A stretch of 64,000 bases of DNA from Lotus japonicus. Lineage: Eukaryota > Streptophyta > Magnoliopsida > Fabales > Fabaceae. Of this stretch, positions 1 to 11,550 are shown in pieces. The stretch spans positions 61,556,195-61,620,194 of the forward strand of contig NC_080046.1 of assembly GCF_012489685.1 (NCBI RefSeq). The letters run 5' to 3'. Each line of letters opens with the position of its first letter. Position 1 is the stretch's first letter. The notes under the pieces were generated by a model. That model was not told the DNA's origin. It searched no databases and was given only the letters and a program-made list of their open reading frames with translations. The position numbers and the translations under genes are program-made.

Positions 1-208
1 ATTAAATTAAATTTCCTAATTCCTTAGGTAATCCTAAATTTAATCAAGCATGTCCACTAATGATAGTTAAGTGGTAAGAACTTGTAGACATATGAATTAT
101 GGAGGGAACGTAGTTTATCTTTTTCGATGTAGAAAAAGAATTAATCAAGCATTAAATAATGAAATCCTATATACAAATTTTCCAACTACAATCAAATCTA
201 ATAAATTT

Positions 209-305
209 GTCCCCGTATGATAACTTAAGTGGTAGGAGCTGGAGGGACATATGGATTGGGTAATGAGGTCCAAGAATCGATTCCTGACGAGTGCAATTTA
301 TCTTG
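209..305 (+). mobile_element. degenerate tRNA-derived SINE head
   Basis: A pol III A-box-like stretch (TGATAACTTAAGTGGTAGGAGC, split here at 217-238) is followed about 35 bp later by a B-box-like stretch around 271-285 (GAATCGATTCC). The start GTCCCCG matches the start of the better preserved SINE at 56524. A second, weaker A-box-like segment lies at about 49-110. No clear poly-A tail or target duplication is visible, so these are decayed or truncated copies. The rest of 1-496 holds nothing I can assign. Confidence 0.4.
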
Positions 306-496
306 CGTGTCTTCTCCGTCGCTTCTATTCTCGTCGTCGAGGTAAAACAGACTCAATCCCTCAACCTCCGACCTCCATTAATATTAATACACACATCAAT
401 GCTAGTCAAAGCACACTACACTCGAAATTTAAAACTTGACAAAACACTAGAACTTAAACTCTGAATCATCATCAAGCTCATCAAATTGAAAATAAA

Positions 497-955
497 TTAG
501 GCTCTGAAGTGGGAACATCTTGTGTGGTGAAGGAGCAGAGAAGAACTGAAGCTGAGTTTGGATGAAGCTAAATCAAACACCAGAAAGTTGTCCTGCAACT
601 GGCTCCCACCAATAACAACTGCTGTCATCGACAGTTCCCCACCATCCACAAATCCCAGACACGCTACGTTTTTCTTCACTAACACCATTGAATTTCCACC
701 ATAAATAGTCCACTCAACATTCTCCTGCAAAACCAGATCAATAGTGGGCACATCCAGTCCAGTAGTGGTCCTGCCAATGGTGCTCAGATCGAAACACGCT
801 CCAAACGGCGCCACTGCTGCCACTCTCTTGATTTTCCTCTCAGCAGCCTTCCTCACAAAATCTCTAACAAGGGAATTGTAGATGGAGACGTGCAAAACTG
901 TGAAGGGATCCACGGTGCTAAGTTTGGTCCCACCGTTTCCACGGTGTCTACTTAA
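497..955 (-). pseudogene. 5'-truncated basic 7S globulin/TAXI-like gene fragment
   Basis: The minus-strand reading frame covers only the C-terminal domain of an aspartic-protease-like protein. It runs from the GNGGTKLSTVDPFTVLH segment through the conserved ACFDLSTIGRTTTGLDVP and ECTIYGG-like region (seen here as VEWTIYGGNSMV) to the C-terminus. It is closely similar, residue for residue over most of its length, to the C-terminal third of the intact gene at 2592-3881 and to the third copy at 4906. Everything upstream (signal peptide, N-terminal lobe) is missing: similarity stops near 955 and unrelated AT-rich sequence follows. The frame itself is open, so this is a truncated duplicate rather than a frameshifted one. 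Expression is unlikely without a promoter or start region. Confidence 0.75.
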
Positions 956-1015
956 CATTTTATTATAACGAAAATCAGCGATCACATTCTCAATTATAAA
1001 TGTTATATTATTCAT

Positions 1016-2591
1016 AATCTTTAATTATTTCATAAAACTTATATTTACATTACTCAAAGAAAACTAGTAGAGATTCAAACTTACACCACGCTCATCCAAA
1101 AAAAACAACAACTTCTCATATACAAAATCATGTATGTAATGGTCCATTTTTTTTCCCTTTATGTCTTTCTACGGCACCAATCATTTTATCACGTACATCT
1201 CGTGTTTCTTTTTATCTTCCTTTATTGTATAAATAATTTTAAAGTAGAATTATATTATAGGCAAATGAGCTACCTCATATTATAAGCAAATGCACAGAAT
1301 AATTTCAACTTTTAATCATCCTAGTATCCCCTCAACCTTCGCGGGTGATGTGCAGCTGCCAAAACAATTATATAAGCTATATGTACTACCACGTTTTGAA
1401 CACGTTACTAATTGATTTTATATATTTAGATGATGAATAGTGAAACTACTAAAGTGCACTTTTTTGCTATTCCATAATTGATTTCATAATCTTTAAGGGG
1501 TAAATAGTCAATTTGGTCTCTGAAAGTGTACGCTGCCATTAACTTCGTCCCTAAACTTTCAAAATGACGACGCTCGTGGTCCGTGGATGTACCAAATTTC
1601 CTTCATCAGCAGTCTTTGACGTTAAAAAAGGAAAGAAATTTGACTGAAACATTAAATCTTCAATTTAGTCCCTAGAGTTAAAAAAATTCTTTCTTCAACC
1701 ATCTTCTTCTACCTCTTCCCACCACCCTCACCCTCTATGAGAACGAAGAAGGTGGTGACAGTCGGCAAAGGAAGAGTGACTGTTGCAGGGCACCACCGCA
1801 GATGGTGGATGCGCAGAGGACGAGATACGAGGTGGCAATGACAGATGGTGAGAACTGGTGGTGGCCCAGACCTGTTGACGCCGTGAGGTGGTGGAAGAGA
1901 TCTACTCGTGGCGAAGCAGAGGCGGTGGCCCATAACTGCTACAACTTTTCTTTTTTATTGTTGAGGGTGGGAAGAACAGCACCTTTTTTTTGGGTTCAAA
2001 GTTAAAGCTCTCTATGGCTATGCCCTCATTTGGGCCCAACCCATATAATCTTTCTTTTTTGGTGAATAATCTAATCCACCACCTGCAAAATAAACAAAAC
2101 ATCATCTGCCCTGCTTCCTCGTCAAACAGTTCGCGCCCAAGGGCCATGCTCACTACCACCAGAACTCGCCCTGTCCGCGTTCATGGTGCCTGTGTTTGTG
2201 AGTGTCAAATTTTGATGCTGTTTTGCGGTGGAATCTTCTTAGTTTTCAGGTTTGATATTAGTTATTTGGACTTAATGATCAGTGATCACTGATGCATCGT
2301 GCATATTACTTGTTTGATGAAATAGCTCTTTCAGTATTTTTTGGATAATCCTTGATATGTTTAACTTGTTGTATCCTTATAATATGTTTAGGTAGCATAT
2401 CTCTTATAAATAAACTCAATATGCAGATTAGTTGCTGATTCAATAATACTATAGCAGTTTTTTAAGAGAAACATAGAACAATTTTATTCTAATGATAAAG
2501 CTTGAGAAATGAGAACAACTCTCTCAAGTGAGTATATTGAAGATACCCGATACCGATACTAGAACGTAAACTCGATCATCACGAGGCCTAG
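1016..2591. other. intergenic; possible half of a TIR element
   Basis: No gene found. At about 1500-1690 there is sequence typical of one end of legume TIR elements (the GTCCCTAAACTTTC style, with repeated 'GTCCC' phrases), but I could not find its inverted partner or a target duplication. The ORFs at 1709-2292 on both strands are short, overlap each other and have biased composition (GGTGG-rich), and I do not regard them as genes. Confidence 0.4.
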
Positions 2592-3881
2592 TTAAAAGGG
2601 AAAGGAACTAGCCTTTGAAGGGGAACATGTTGCATTTTGAAGGAGGAGGGAAGAGCTGAAGCCCAGTTTGGAGGAACCTAAATCAAATTCCACAAGGTTG
2701 TCCTCCAACTGGTGCCCACCAATAACAACTGCAGTCCTTGCCGTCTTCCCACCATCCACAAATCCGAGGCATGCTACTTTTTCATTTACCAACACCATTG
2801 AATTTCCGCCATAAATTGTCCACTCAACATCCCCCTGCAGCACCAGATCAATAGTGGGCACGTCCAGTCCTGTAATGGTCTTGCCGATGGTGCTGAGATC
2901 GAAACATGCTCCGAACGGTGCGACTGCTTCCACTTTCTTTATTTTTCTATCAGCAGCCTTCTTCACAAAGTCCCTTACAAGTGGTTTGTGGATGGAACTA
3001 TGTAAAACTGTGAAGGGATTCATTGTGATAATTTTGGTTCCACCGTTTCCTTTGCTGTCAATGGACAGCAGGGAAGACTTGAAGTCGAGAACTTCGCCAC
3101 CGATCTTGATTGATTTCACAACAATGAAGTATTCATAAGAGGCATCACCTTCGCTAAAGATAGGAGCTGTGCTGAAGGGGTTTATAATCAAAGGGGTGGT
3201 GAGCAAAGCAGGTTGATGAGGAAGAGAATCGGGTGCCCCACCAAGGAAGAGGTTGCCAAGTCCATTCTTGTTTGATGATGGTAAGCAAAGAGCAAACTTG
3301 TGAGGAAGCTCAGATGATGAAAGCTGTGTTGGTAATGCAAGTTGTGTCCTTGCAAGGCCTAATATCCCTTTACTGGTTTGGGGTAAGCCTTTTAGAAGTG
3401 GAGGGTCGTCATTAAATGCATCTGAGCTAGCACACCCGGAAAGGACAGACACAATGCTGCTAGATATGAACAAAACATCCTCACCAGTGTCTCCAGAAAA
3501 AATAACATTAGCTAAGGGGTTGAGTATGTTGGCACCACATGTGTTGTTTGTGCAACCAGGCTTCAAGGGGCCATCGCAGCTGGTGCATCCAGCTCCAGTA
3601 TTCGAGCAACTTTTAGAATCACAAGAGACAGGACGGTAGGTTGAAGAGTTGTAGTGATTGTTGCAGTCGTACCATAGGATTGGTCCTCCAAGATCAATGA
3701 CTAGATCAAAGTTGTGTCGAGGAGTTCCTACGCCAACTGAAGTATAGAACAGACTGGTTATTGGGTCTTTCCTAATGGGTAACACAGTACGGAGTTTGAG
3801 GTCACCAATTGGTAGTGATAAGCAGGAAACAAAGAGAAGGGTAATTGTGAGGAGGAAGAAATGGGTAGCAAATGAAGCCAT
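2592..3881 (-). CDS. basic 7S globulin / xylanase-inhibitor-like aspartic protease homologue
   Basis: Intact intronless gene of 429 residues, the usual size and structure for the basic 7S globulin/EDGP/TAXI group of pepsin-like (A1) proteins. I chose the ATG at 3881 rather than the in-frame one at 3914: it begins directly with a hydrophobic signal peptide (residues about 1-20, MASFATHFFLLTITLLFVSC), and the TATA box at 3941-3952 would put the transcript start near 3914. The N-lobe follows from about residue 40. The catalytic DTG is replaced by D63-L-G (VIDLGGPILW), and the second catalytic motif is not recognisable. The protein is therefore probably proteolytically inactive, as in TAXI/EDGP relatives, which act as secreted inhibitors of cell-wall hydrolases or as ligand-binding proteins. 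Numerous cysteines fit a secreted, disulfide-rich protein. It is flanked on both sides by broken paralogues. Substrate or target cannot be read from sequence. Confidence 0.9.
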   Translation of the reverse strand: MASFATHFFLLTITLLFVSCLSLPIGDLKLRTVLPIRKDPITSLFYTSVGVGTPRHNFDLVIDLGGPILWYDCNNHYNSSTYRPVSCDSKSCSNTGAGCTSCDGPLKPGCTNNTCGANILNPLANVIFSGDTGEDVLFISSSIVSVLSGCASSDAFNDDPPLLKGLPQTSKGILGLARTQLALPTQLSSSELPHKFALCLPSSNKNGLGNLFLGGAPDSLPHQPALLTTPLIINPFSTAPIFSEGDASYEYFIVVKSIKIGGEVLDFKSSLLSIDSKGNGGTKIITMNPFTVLHSSIHKPLVRDFVKKAADRKIKKVEAVAPFGACFDLSTIGKTITGLDVPTIDLVLQGDVEWTIYGGNSMVLVNEKVACLGFVDGGKTARTAVVIGGHQLEDNLVEFDLGSSKLGFSSSLLLQNATCSPSKASSFPF

Positions 3882-3940
3882 TGTGCTATTGATACAGATA
3901 TTGTGTTGAGGCACTGAGTACTTTTAGATGTAGGAGTGCC

Positions 3941-3952
3941 TCTTTTTTATAG
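3941..3952 (-). promoter_or_regulatory. TATA box of the 7S-globulin-like gene
   Basis: On the minus strand the sequence reads CTATAAAAAAGA, 60-70 bp upstream of the chosen ATG (3881). This spacing implies a short 5' leader and supports the downstream start codon. Confidence 0.6.
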
Positions 3953-4905
3953 AACTGGATATGAAGTATGATCTCTGATCTTTACATTATTTATTTACTT
4001 TTAGTTGACGTAGATCTTATATGGTAAACGTTCCTGGTATATTTAATTTCTTTTAGTGTGACCTGCTCTGGCATTAACAATTGTAAACACAGTATTATTA
4101 GTTTACTGAAATAATTTTTAAACTTCTAATTGGCAATATCCACACGGAATATGCTCATCCTTCTACTCTGAGCATATTTGATTATACTCAATATAGCAAA
4201 AATTAGGTGCCAGTTGCCACATTCTTAATTAAAAATTATGCTCATCCTTCTAAAATGGGTGTGTATCCGACATTAAATTAGATTATGATGATGACTATAG
4301 CTAGTAATTATATGATGGCTGTATCAGACTGTCACACACTCACACTTGGTTTAATTTAACATTGTGATGCAGTCTCGATAAAATATGACTGATGGTCTGG
4401 ATATAGACCTACTTTGTCACCAATTCAACCCTTAAATTATAGGAGTACTATAATAACAACATGACAATTAATGAAGGATTATTATATTATGATTGGTCTG
4501 GATATAGACCTACTCGATGTGGTTGATCTTGCTTTTTGGGTCAAGTTGTTTTTTGCAAGGTGATGTTTAGCTTGTTTTATAGTAGTAATTGTCTAAATAT
4601 AGCTGCTCGTCCATTTGGCTTAACAACTCTCTTGGGCTTGTTGTTACTGGAAGTGGGAGGCAGCCCAATATCATTGGTGCTATCACAGGCTAAAGATAAT
4701 CTGGATTCATGGGAAAAAAAACAGTTTCATTTGAGCATGCTTACACACCTTCATGGATAACGCTTACATGTGCTCTTTATTAGCTTGTCACATAAAGAGA
4801 AGTGAGAAAAGTAGACTGGGAGTAGAATTTCTCAAAGCACACAACATAATAAGTTAAAAATTTCACAAAACACAAGAAGTTAAACTAGATCATCATCACA
4901 CTCAG
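3953..4905. other. intergenic spacer with short direct repeats
   Basis: No gene. TGGTCTGGATATAGACCTACT-like phrases occur twice (about 4393 and 4494), each with internal dyad symmetry (GGTCTGGATATAGACC). ATGCTCATCCTTCTA also occurs twice (about 4150 and 4239). Confidence 0.4.
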
Positions 4906-5510
4906 TCAAATTGAAAAAGAAATTAGGCTCTGAAGTGGGAACATCTTGTGGTGAAGGAGCAGAGAAGAACTGAAGCCAAGTGTGGAGGAAGCTAAATCAA
5001 ACACCAGAAGGTTGTCCTGTAACTGGCTCCCACCAATAATGACTGCTATCCTTGCCTCTTTCCCACCATCCACAAATCCAAGACATACTACATTTTTCTT
5101 CACAATCACCATTGAATTTCCACCATAAATAGTCCACTCAACATTCTCCTGCAAAACCAGATCAATAGTGGGCACATCCAGTCCAGTAACGGTCCTGCCA
5201 ATGGTGCTGAGATCGAAACATGCTCCGAACGGCGCCACTGCCGCCACTCTCTTTATTTTCCTATCAGCAGCCTTGTTCACAAACTCTCTAACAAGGGATT
5301 TGTAGATGGAGCTATGCAAAACCGTGAAGCAGTCCATGGTGCTAATTTTGGTCCCTCCCCTTCCCTTGTTTTCAATGGAAAGCAGGGAATGCTTGAAGTT
5401 GAGAACTTCCCCACCAACCTTGATTTTACAACAATGAAGTATTCATAAGAGGCATCACCTTGATTAAAAACAGGAGCTGTGCTGAAGGGGTTAATTATCA
5501 AACGGGTGGT
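4906..5510 (-). pseudogene. third 7S-globulin-like copy, frameshifted and truncated
   Basis: The C-terminal part (4906-5337) is open and similar to the intact paralogue through the DLSTIGRTVTGLDVPTIDL region to the end. Upstream, similarity continues in another frame (INPFSTAPVFNQGDASYEYF) to about 5505. Aligning by eye to the gene at 2592-3881 shows a loss of about 4 bases near 5425, between the 'VVKS' and 'GGEVL' segments, which breaks the frame. The N-terminal half is absent. A short direct duplication (GAAGGGGTTAATTATCA at about 5487 and 5534) lies at the broken 5' edge. The Copia shell element inserted about 130 bp further upstream, at 5640. Confidence 0.75.
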
Positions 5511-5639
5511 GAGTAAAAACTTGGATATTTCGCTGAAGGGGTTAATTATCACTATTTTAATTTCTAAAATGAAATCTAGCAATAGATATTTCGCTCGCTT
5601 ATTATCCAATTACTGATTAAATTATTAAAAACTGAATTC

Positions 5640-5838
5640 TGTTATGAATAAAGAGTAAGCAAGTAAATAAGAGAGGAGAATAGAGGAACAAGAGATAGAG
5701 AAATAGTGTGATGGGGATGCTCTGCTAGGTGCAGACTCCCTTGTATTTATACTATTAGGTTTAGAATGTTGAACAAGTATACATGTGGGCCTGGCCCATG
5801 GACTCCTAACTCTGATGGGCATCCAAATATTCATAACA
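5640..5838 (-). repeat. 3' LTR of the Copia shell element
   Basis: 199 bp, TG...CA ends, near-identical to 39000-39198. It interrupts the flank of the third 7S-globulin copy. The PPT (5839-5849) follows immediately on its inner side. Confidence 0.9.
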
Positions 5839-6039
5839 CTCCCCCTTGGATGACCATCCCTTAAGAATGTGCCTCATTAAAACCTTACTAGGAAAAACCC
5901 AGTGTGGGATAAAAACCTAGTGAAGGAAAAAGAGTACATCATTCTATAGTTCGTCTTTGTACATTGCCTCATTAAAAACCCTACCATGAAAAACCCAATG
6001 GGAAAAAACATGGTTAAGGAAAAAAGAGTACAATGCATT

Positions 6040-7000
6040 TTAATTGAAATCTTTAAGCTGACGAACTCCCACATTCTGCACAAGCTTTTCATATGTTGTA
6101 GTTGGAAGAGTCTTCGTAAATAAGTCTGCCAAATTATCACTTGAACAAATTTGTTGGATGTCTATGTCACCATTATTTTGTAGAGCATGAGTGAAGAAAA
6201 GCTCCGGTGATATTTGCTTTGTCCATCTCCCATGATGTATCCTTCTTTTGATTGAGTAGTGCATGTAGTATTATCTTCATATATAGTTGTTGGCGGCATC
6301 TTTCAAGAGGACAAATCACCAATATCAAGTACGCATTGAATCACGAATCTCAGCCAAACGTATTCTCGTCTTGCCTCATGTAATGCTAATATTCCTGCAA
6401 GGTTAGCTGAGGTGGCTATCATAGTTTCTTTCACAGATCTTCATGAAATGGTTGTTCCTCCACATGTAAACAAGTAACCTGTTTGAGATATTTAGACAAA
6501 TATCCAGCATCTGCATAACCAATTAGATTAAGCTTGGACATATAGGGAAAAAATAAACTCATATCTAATGTGCCTTTAAGATAACGAAACACTTGTTTTC
6601 CATTCCAATGTCTTTGTGTAGGTGAAGAACTATATCTTGCTAATAAGTTAATAGCAAATGATATATCAAGTCGAGTATGACTAGCAAGATACAATAATGC
6701 TTTGATAGCACTAAGATATGGTACTTCAGGATCAAGTAATTCTTCATTCTTTTCTCAAGGTCTAAAAGGATCTTTATTTACATTTAATGACCTTAAAATC
6801 AATAGAGTACAAAGTGGACATGATTTGTCCATATAGAACCCTTTTAGTACCTTTGCAATATAAGTCATTTGGTACATAAATACCTCATCCTTTAGATACT
6901 CAATTGATAAGGCTAGACAAAAGTTTCATTCTCAACTCTTTTATCTCAAATTCTTTCTTTAGCAAATCTACAGCTTTTGTGAGCTCTTCTAGAGTCTCAA
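6040..7000 (-). pseudogene. Copia pol remnant (RT end and RNase H)
   Basis: Minus-strand frames at 6431-6694 and 6040-6264 carry the typical Copia RT-RNase H connection: YLASHTRLDISFAINLLARY, then RHWNG, a FRYLKGT-like segment and GYADAGYLS. A C-terminal piece with an ICSSDNLADLFTKTLP motif follows. Further upstream, translation of 6700-7000 shows KGFYMDKS-like Copia residues interrupted by stops. The frame changes between pieces and several stops show the pol gene is dead. It belongs to the shell element, in the expected position just inside the 3' LTR. Confidence 0.8.
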
Positions 7001-8917
7001 TAAATCATTGTCATAAACATTAATTATGACATAAACAATCTCATATCTCATCATAAATATGCATGAGTTTGTTGGGTCATTTTGTGACCGTCCTTAAGAA
7101 AATAATCAACTAGATTGCCTCAATCTAGTAATTTGTTCATTGTTGAGAACATGAATTGTGTGCTTTAGGCATCTTACAATCTTCAAGGAGTTTTATAGAG
7201 ATATCAATCTCAAGTGAGCCATACCAATAAGTTGTAACTCCAAGTATCCACCACGATTGTCACTTGTTTGTCTTAAATATGACAACATTATTTCACTTTA
7301 CTACAAAGACTCTTTAAGCCTTATCGTCTTTATACCTTTAGGGTATAGATATGAGGTCCAAAGACCCTTAAATTCAGCAAATGAATTGCTTCTTTCTATT
7401 TATGGCCAATCACACCCATTCATTTTCGGGTTCAAGATTCTCGCACATATTTCTATTATTGAGCGCTACTTCATCATGTCGACAATTCTTCATGTTCTTG
7501 GTTCCTTGTGTTAACTTGTAGAGACATAATCATATGAGATCTCTTAAATAAATAATTACAGGTACCTGAACCTCTTCAGGAGGAATACACATTTTTGTAG
7601 TCTCTACACTTTTCAAGATAGTTTGCCTCCTCAACAAGACCATCATCCTTCTCTAGGATATATATTTTTGAACCAAGTTTTAGGCATGCATTAACCTAAT
7701 AATAATGACAAATTTTCCAACTGGGATATCAAGTTAGAGAAGGGTATTTGCAGCATATAAGGAATTTAATAATTCCTTTTAGGTCAGAGAATGCATCTTT
7801 TGAACTTCTGGTTCATAGTGCGAGTATACATATGCATTCTTTACAAATTTTCAGAGCTGCTTAATTTCCTCTCCCCCCAATGCTGAGAAACAACAAGTAA
7901 GATATAAAATATATATCTGTACTGGCTCAAATTGATTACATAATCTCAGCTTTCCTTGTGGTCCCACCTTAGTGCGTTGTGGTGGAGCGATTCAAAATAT
8001 ATAACGCACATTGAAAATTCTTAGATGAGAGATATTAGGTTCCTGACCATGAACCGATTGCAATGGGGAGAATTCTAATGAATTGTTGGCTTGATGCGTG
8101 TCAATGCTGCTAATTGCAATATCACATGTCCATAAATAAGATATTTGTTCTCATATGTAATTGTCTAGCTATAAATATGAGACATTTAATTAAACAAATC
8201 AGCTAGATAATTTGAATACGAACATGTGCAACTAGATATTCAAAATCATGTCATTTACCAACTTGATCAAGGTTGGAATTTTCACTCTATCAATATTGAG
8301 AGTTGATGACATATATTTGGTCATTTAGTCGATGCATCGATAAATTTATGAAATACTTAAATGACCCATAAAAAGAGTGAATACGTGCACATGTATCGCA
8401 TCTAATATACTCAAGAGTATGCGGGATTCAAACCCATATATTTTACCAATTATTAATTGGTAATGATAACAAGATATAAGAATTCATTATATTGAAGAAT
8501 CTTTAGGTTCTTCGATGGGTACTCATATGAATTCATATACTTTCGCATCATAAGACTCAGGATGGTCTAACCGGTCATGCATGCCAATCACATTCAATTT
8601 GTTCCATATATAGAACTTTATCATTCAAAATAATACTTCAATGTTTGAAGTAAAATTTTCTGGCATTTTAAATCCTTCAAGGATTTTCATGTTTTCAACC
8701 CATAGTTTATCGTTACATCAATTAGATGTAAATAAAGTCCTTCAAGACTTTCAAATTAATAAGGAATATGTGTACATGACAATTGTGTCACAAGATGAGT
8801 ATTACATCTCATAATTTCCTTTAACTCATATTCATCGCATGGAAAACGCAATAGGTTTGACATATTTACATGTCTGGATTACTACCGATCCAAGCAATAT
8901 CTAGCAACAATGTTTAT
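7001..8917 (-). other. degraded internal region of the Copia shell
   Basis: AT-rich sequence with only short ORFs, lying between recognisable pol and the non-LTR insertion. By position it should be remains of Copia pol/gag, but I could not identify a domain in it. Confidence 0.45.
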
Positions 8918-8934
8918 ATATGCTATTTATATTT

Positions 8935-9843
8935 TTTTTTGATAAGCAAAGAAAATATATTGAATGAAGTACCCCTTGTACTTCAACCCAATACAAAGAC
9001 GAAGAGTGAAAAAGAAGAAGAAGAAGTAATGGAGCAGAAATATCTCAGAACCTAAAGACCCCCCCGCCCAATGGAGGCACAACTTAATAAAATATGCCTC
9101 ATTAAAACCTTACCAGGAAAACCCCCTTGGGAAAAACCTGGAGAAGGAAAAATAGTACATATTTTAGAAAGCCAAAGCGACACCACCAAAGGGAATTACA
9201 AAACCCACCCACTAGTTGAAGGCAGAGTAATTGCAAGGCCCAAATTCCAGCTCAAAAGATGCCAAATCCATTTCAGCGCGAAACATGATGAGATACTGTC
9301 AACACAAAGCAGAACTTGACTCCACCACAAGCCACCCTTTTGTCAATACAGCACCTTGCAAAGGTCCAATAACTTGATTACACCAATTGCAAGAGTACAA
9401 CGGCCCTGCCAGTTTCAGCAGTATAGAAAATCCCATTGTATATTCATCCATGTAATAATAAATTCATCATAGCATTCATACACCCCTGCAAACAAACATA
9501 CATACATTCCCTGCAATCAAACACTTTAGCTTCCAAGAGTGACACCCGAACATTGGGATACAGTAGCCTTAATCCCATGCTACAGGCTTCACCTCCACAC
9601 ACAATCTTAACCAATATCAAAAAATTCACAAACCATCCACAGGCTACCACCCACCCCAGGGACTCCAACAGACAAGAAAATTGATCATTTTGTTCCAAAC
9701 AAATCAGCAAGGAGACACATAATGGCGCCCACACGAGATGAGGGAATAACCCAGATCAGAAACCCAACACAAGAGATATAAGACCCAACACATGAAATGC
9801 AAGATAATCCTCAAACAAAAACACATCCCCAAATCCAATACAA
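8935..9843 (-). mobile_element. 5'-truncated non-LTR retroelement inside the Copia shell
   Basis: A stretch of about 910 bp begins with a poly-T run on the plus strand (a poly-A tail on the minus strand, preceded by TTTGCTTATC). It is bounded by a 17-bp direct repeat ATATGCTATTTATATTT (8918-8934 and 9844-9860). A tail plus a variable-length target duplication is the mark of LINE/SINE-type target-primed insertion. Its body contains the phrase 'CCTCATTAAAACCTTACCAGG' (split at 9098), seen in related form elsewhere in the window. ORFs inside show no RT or endonuclease domain, so only a 3' part, or a non-autonomous element, is present. Confidence 0.7.
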
Positions 9844-9860
9844 ATATGCTATTTATATTT

Positions 9861-10949
9861 GTATACTTTGATATCAATTTAAGGGGTGATAAGGGGAGTA
9901 GAAAGCATGAGATCATGCGCCAATGTGAGATTGTAACTCACACTTTAATTCTCAACATTCTCCCCCTAAGTGTGAGTCACAAACATATTATTATGCTCCC
10001 CCTCAGCAAGCTATTAGCAATTGAACTGCAATTTACTTCATCATCGTGCCAATAGGACACATCGACTGACCACCACATTGTGTCAGGAAGACTTACGATA
10101 TAAGGAGTCATTATCATGGCTAATACCATTTATATGATTGCAACCGCATCTGGGGTTGTTCCTTTAAAGAATATAAGATTATTGATTTATGGATCTTTTC
10201 AAGATTGTCAATGATCCCTTTTAAAATATTGCTTTGAAATTTCATAGGCTTCTTCTAGAGAGCCACCACAAAAATTTCATTTCATGAAACAATACCATAT
10301 ACGTCGTTGGATGTCCTTCAATGACAGTTAACCATGCGTTGATCTAAATGATCACAACTTTTGTCATGTTTGTTGAAATATTCACGGAAGGGAATATCTC
10401 AATCCTTCCTTAATATAGCTACTTCAGCAGCTTACATGATAGATACATCTCTTTCAATTGACTTGATCATTTATAATGGGAATGATATAGTTTTTCAGAA
10501 ACTATAATATAAATATTAACAAAAGAATATATCATACAATTTCTTCTTTTTCTTCTATTCATTCCAAATAGCTAAATTTGTTTAAATATAATAAAGATTT
10601 GCATACTATATTATAAAAATAAAAATAAAAACACATCCAAATAATTTTACATGTACCGCAAATCAATAGTTACCTAACAATTCAAATTTTATTAAGAGTT
10701 ATAAAAAGAATTGATATCATATTAATTTTTCCCGTAGTACCTAGCCACAAAAACAAGCATTAATTATAAATGCAAATTGAATTTATATGAATAAACAAAG
10801 AATTCATTATCATGAAAAATTGCATATGTTATAAAAAGTCATTTAATAACGCAACAAGGAATTAGAGAAGGGAAAAAAAAATGATATCACTTGATATCGT
10901 AATCTTTTCATCATGGTTTGATTAAAAACAAACGGAATTAGTTAGGATT
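9861..10949 (-). other. degraded Copia internal DNA up to the viral integration site
   Basis: AT-rich, no credible ORF. Ends in the 20-bp segment (10930-10949) that is duplicated on the far side of the viral dimer at 37608-37627. An (AT)n run at 10957-10973 separates it from the viral end. Confidence 0.5.
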
Positions 10950-11051
10950 TGTTTCAATATATATATATATATACCAAGAGGGGGTCGGAAGCAGAAGGAG
11001 GGGGATGAGAAGAGGATTAAGAGAAGTAGGACGCCACCACAGAGGGGCTTT

Positions 11052-11180
11052 TTGCAGAAAATTAAATACAGGAATTAAAGCAGGAGGCTCAGCCTTCCAT
11101 AAACAGAAAAATAAAACTTGCACAAATTAAAAACAGGAATTAAAACAGGAGGCTCAGCCTTCCATAAACAGAAAAATAAA
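11052..11180 (-). repeat. 65-bp tandem duplication in the viral leader (left copy)
   Basis: Two head-to-tail copies of a unit of about 65 bp containing AAGGCTGAGCCTCCTG (minus strand), downstream of the putative promoter. The right viral copy has the same duplication at 37357-37487, so it predates or accompanies integration. Confidence 0.75.
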
Positions 11181-11382
11181 ACTTGAACAAGATATATATT
11201 ACATAAACATAGATTACAAAATTGAAACTTAAAAACTGAAAAACTGAAACTTAAAAACAGAAAAGATTGAAAGAAAGGAAAACTGAAGGAGAACTTACAG
11301 AAGGAATTCTCTCAGTGTTTCTCTCTCTAAACTCTCTATCTAAGCTCTATCCAAAACTCTGATTAACAAGGTTCAGAATGAG

Positions 11383-11392
11383 CCTATTTAAA
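11383..11392 (-). promoter_or_regulatory. putative pararetrovirus promoter TATA box (left copy)
   Basis: TTTAAATAGG on the minus strand, downstream of ORF2 and a few hundred bases before the primer site. This is the position of the pregenomic RNA promoter in Caulimoviridae. Mirror of 37150-37159. Confidence 0.5.
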
Positions 11393-11550
11393 GAAAAGAT
11401 TGGACACTGTTTGAATAGTTCCGGTTGAATAGTTCCGGTAGACGGTACTATTTGACTGGCACTATTTGCTACAGTAAAAAGTCAATTTTACTGTTGCTAC
11501 AGTACAAAAATTGAATTATTACAGAACAAAATGATTACAAGACGACAAAC

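Noticed and set aside
1709..2292. Overlapping ORFs on both strands
   Set aside because: Low-complexity GGTGG-rich sequence near a possible TIR remnant; mutually overlapping and without homology I can recognise.
9444..9734. 96-codon minus ORF in the non-LTR element
   Set aside because: Cys/Leu-rich with no RT, RNase H or endonuclease motif; likely chance.
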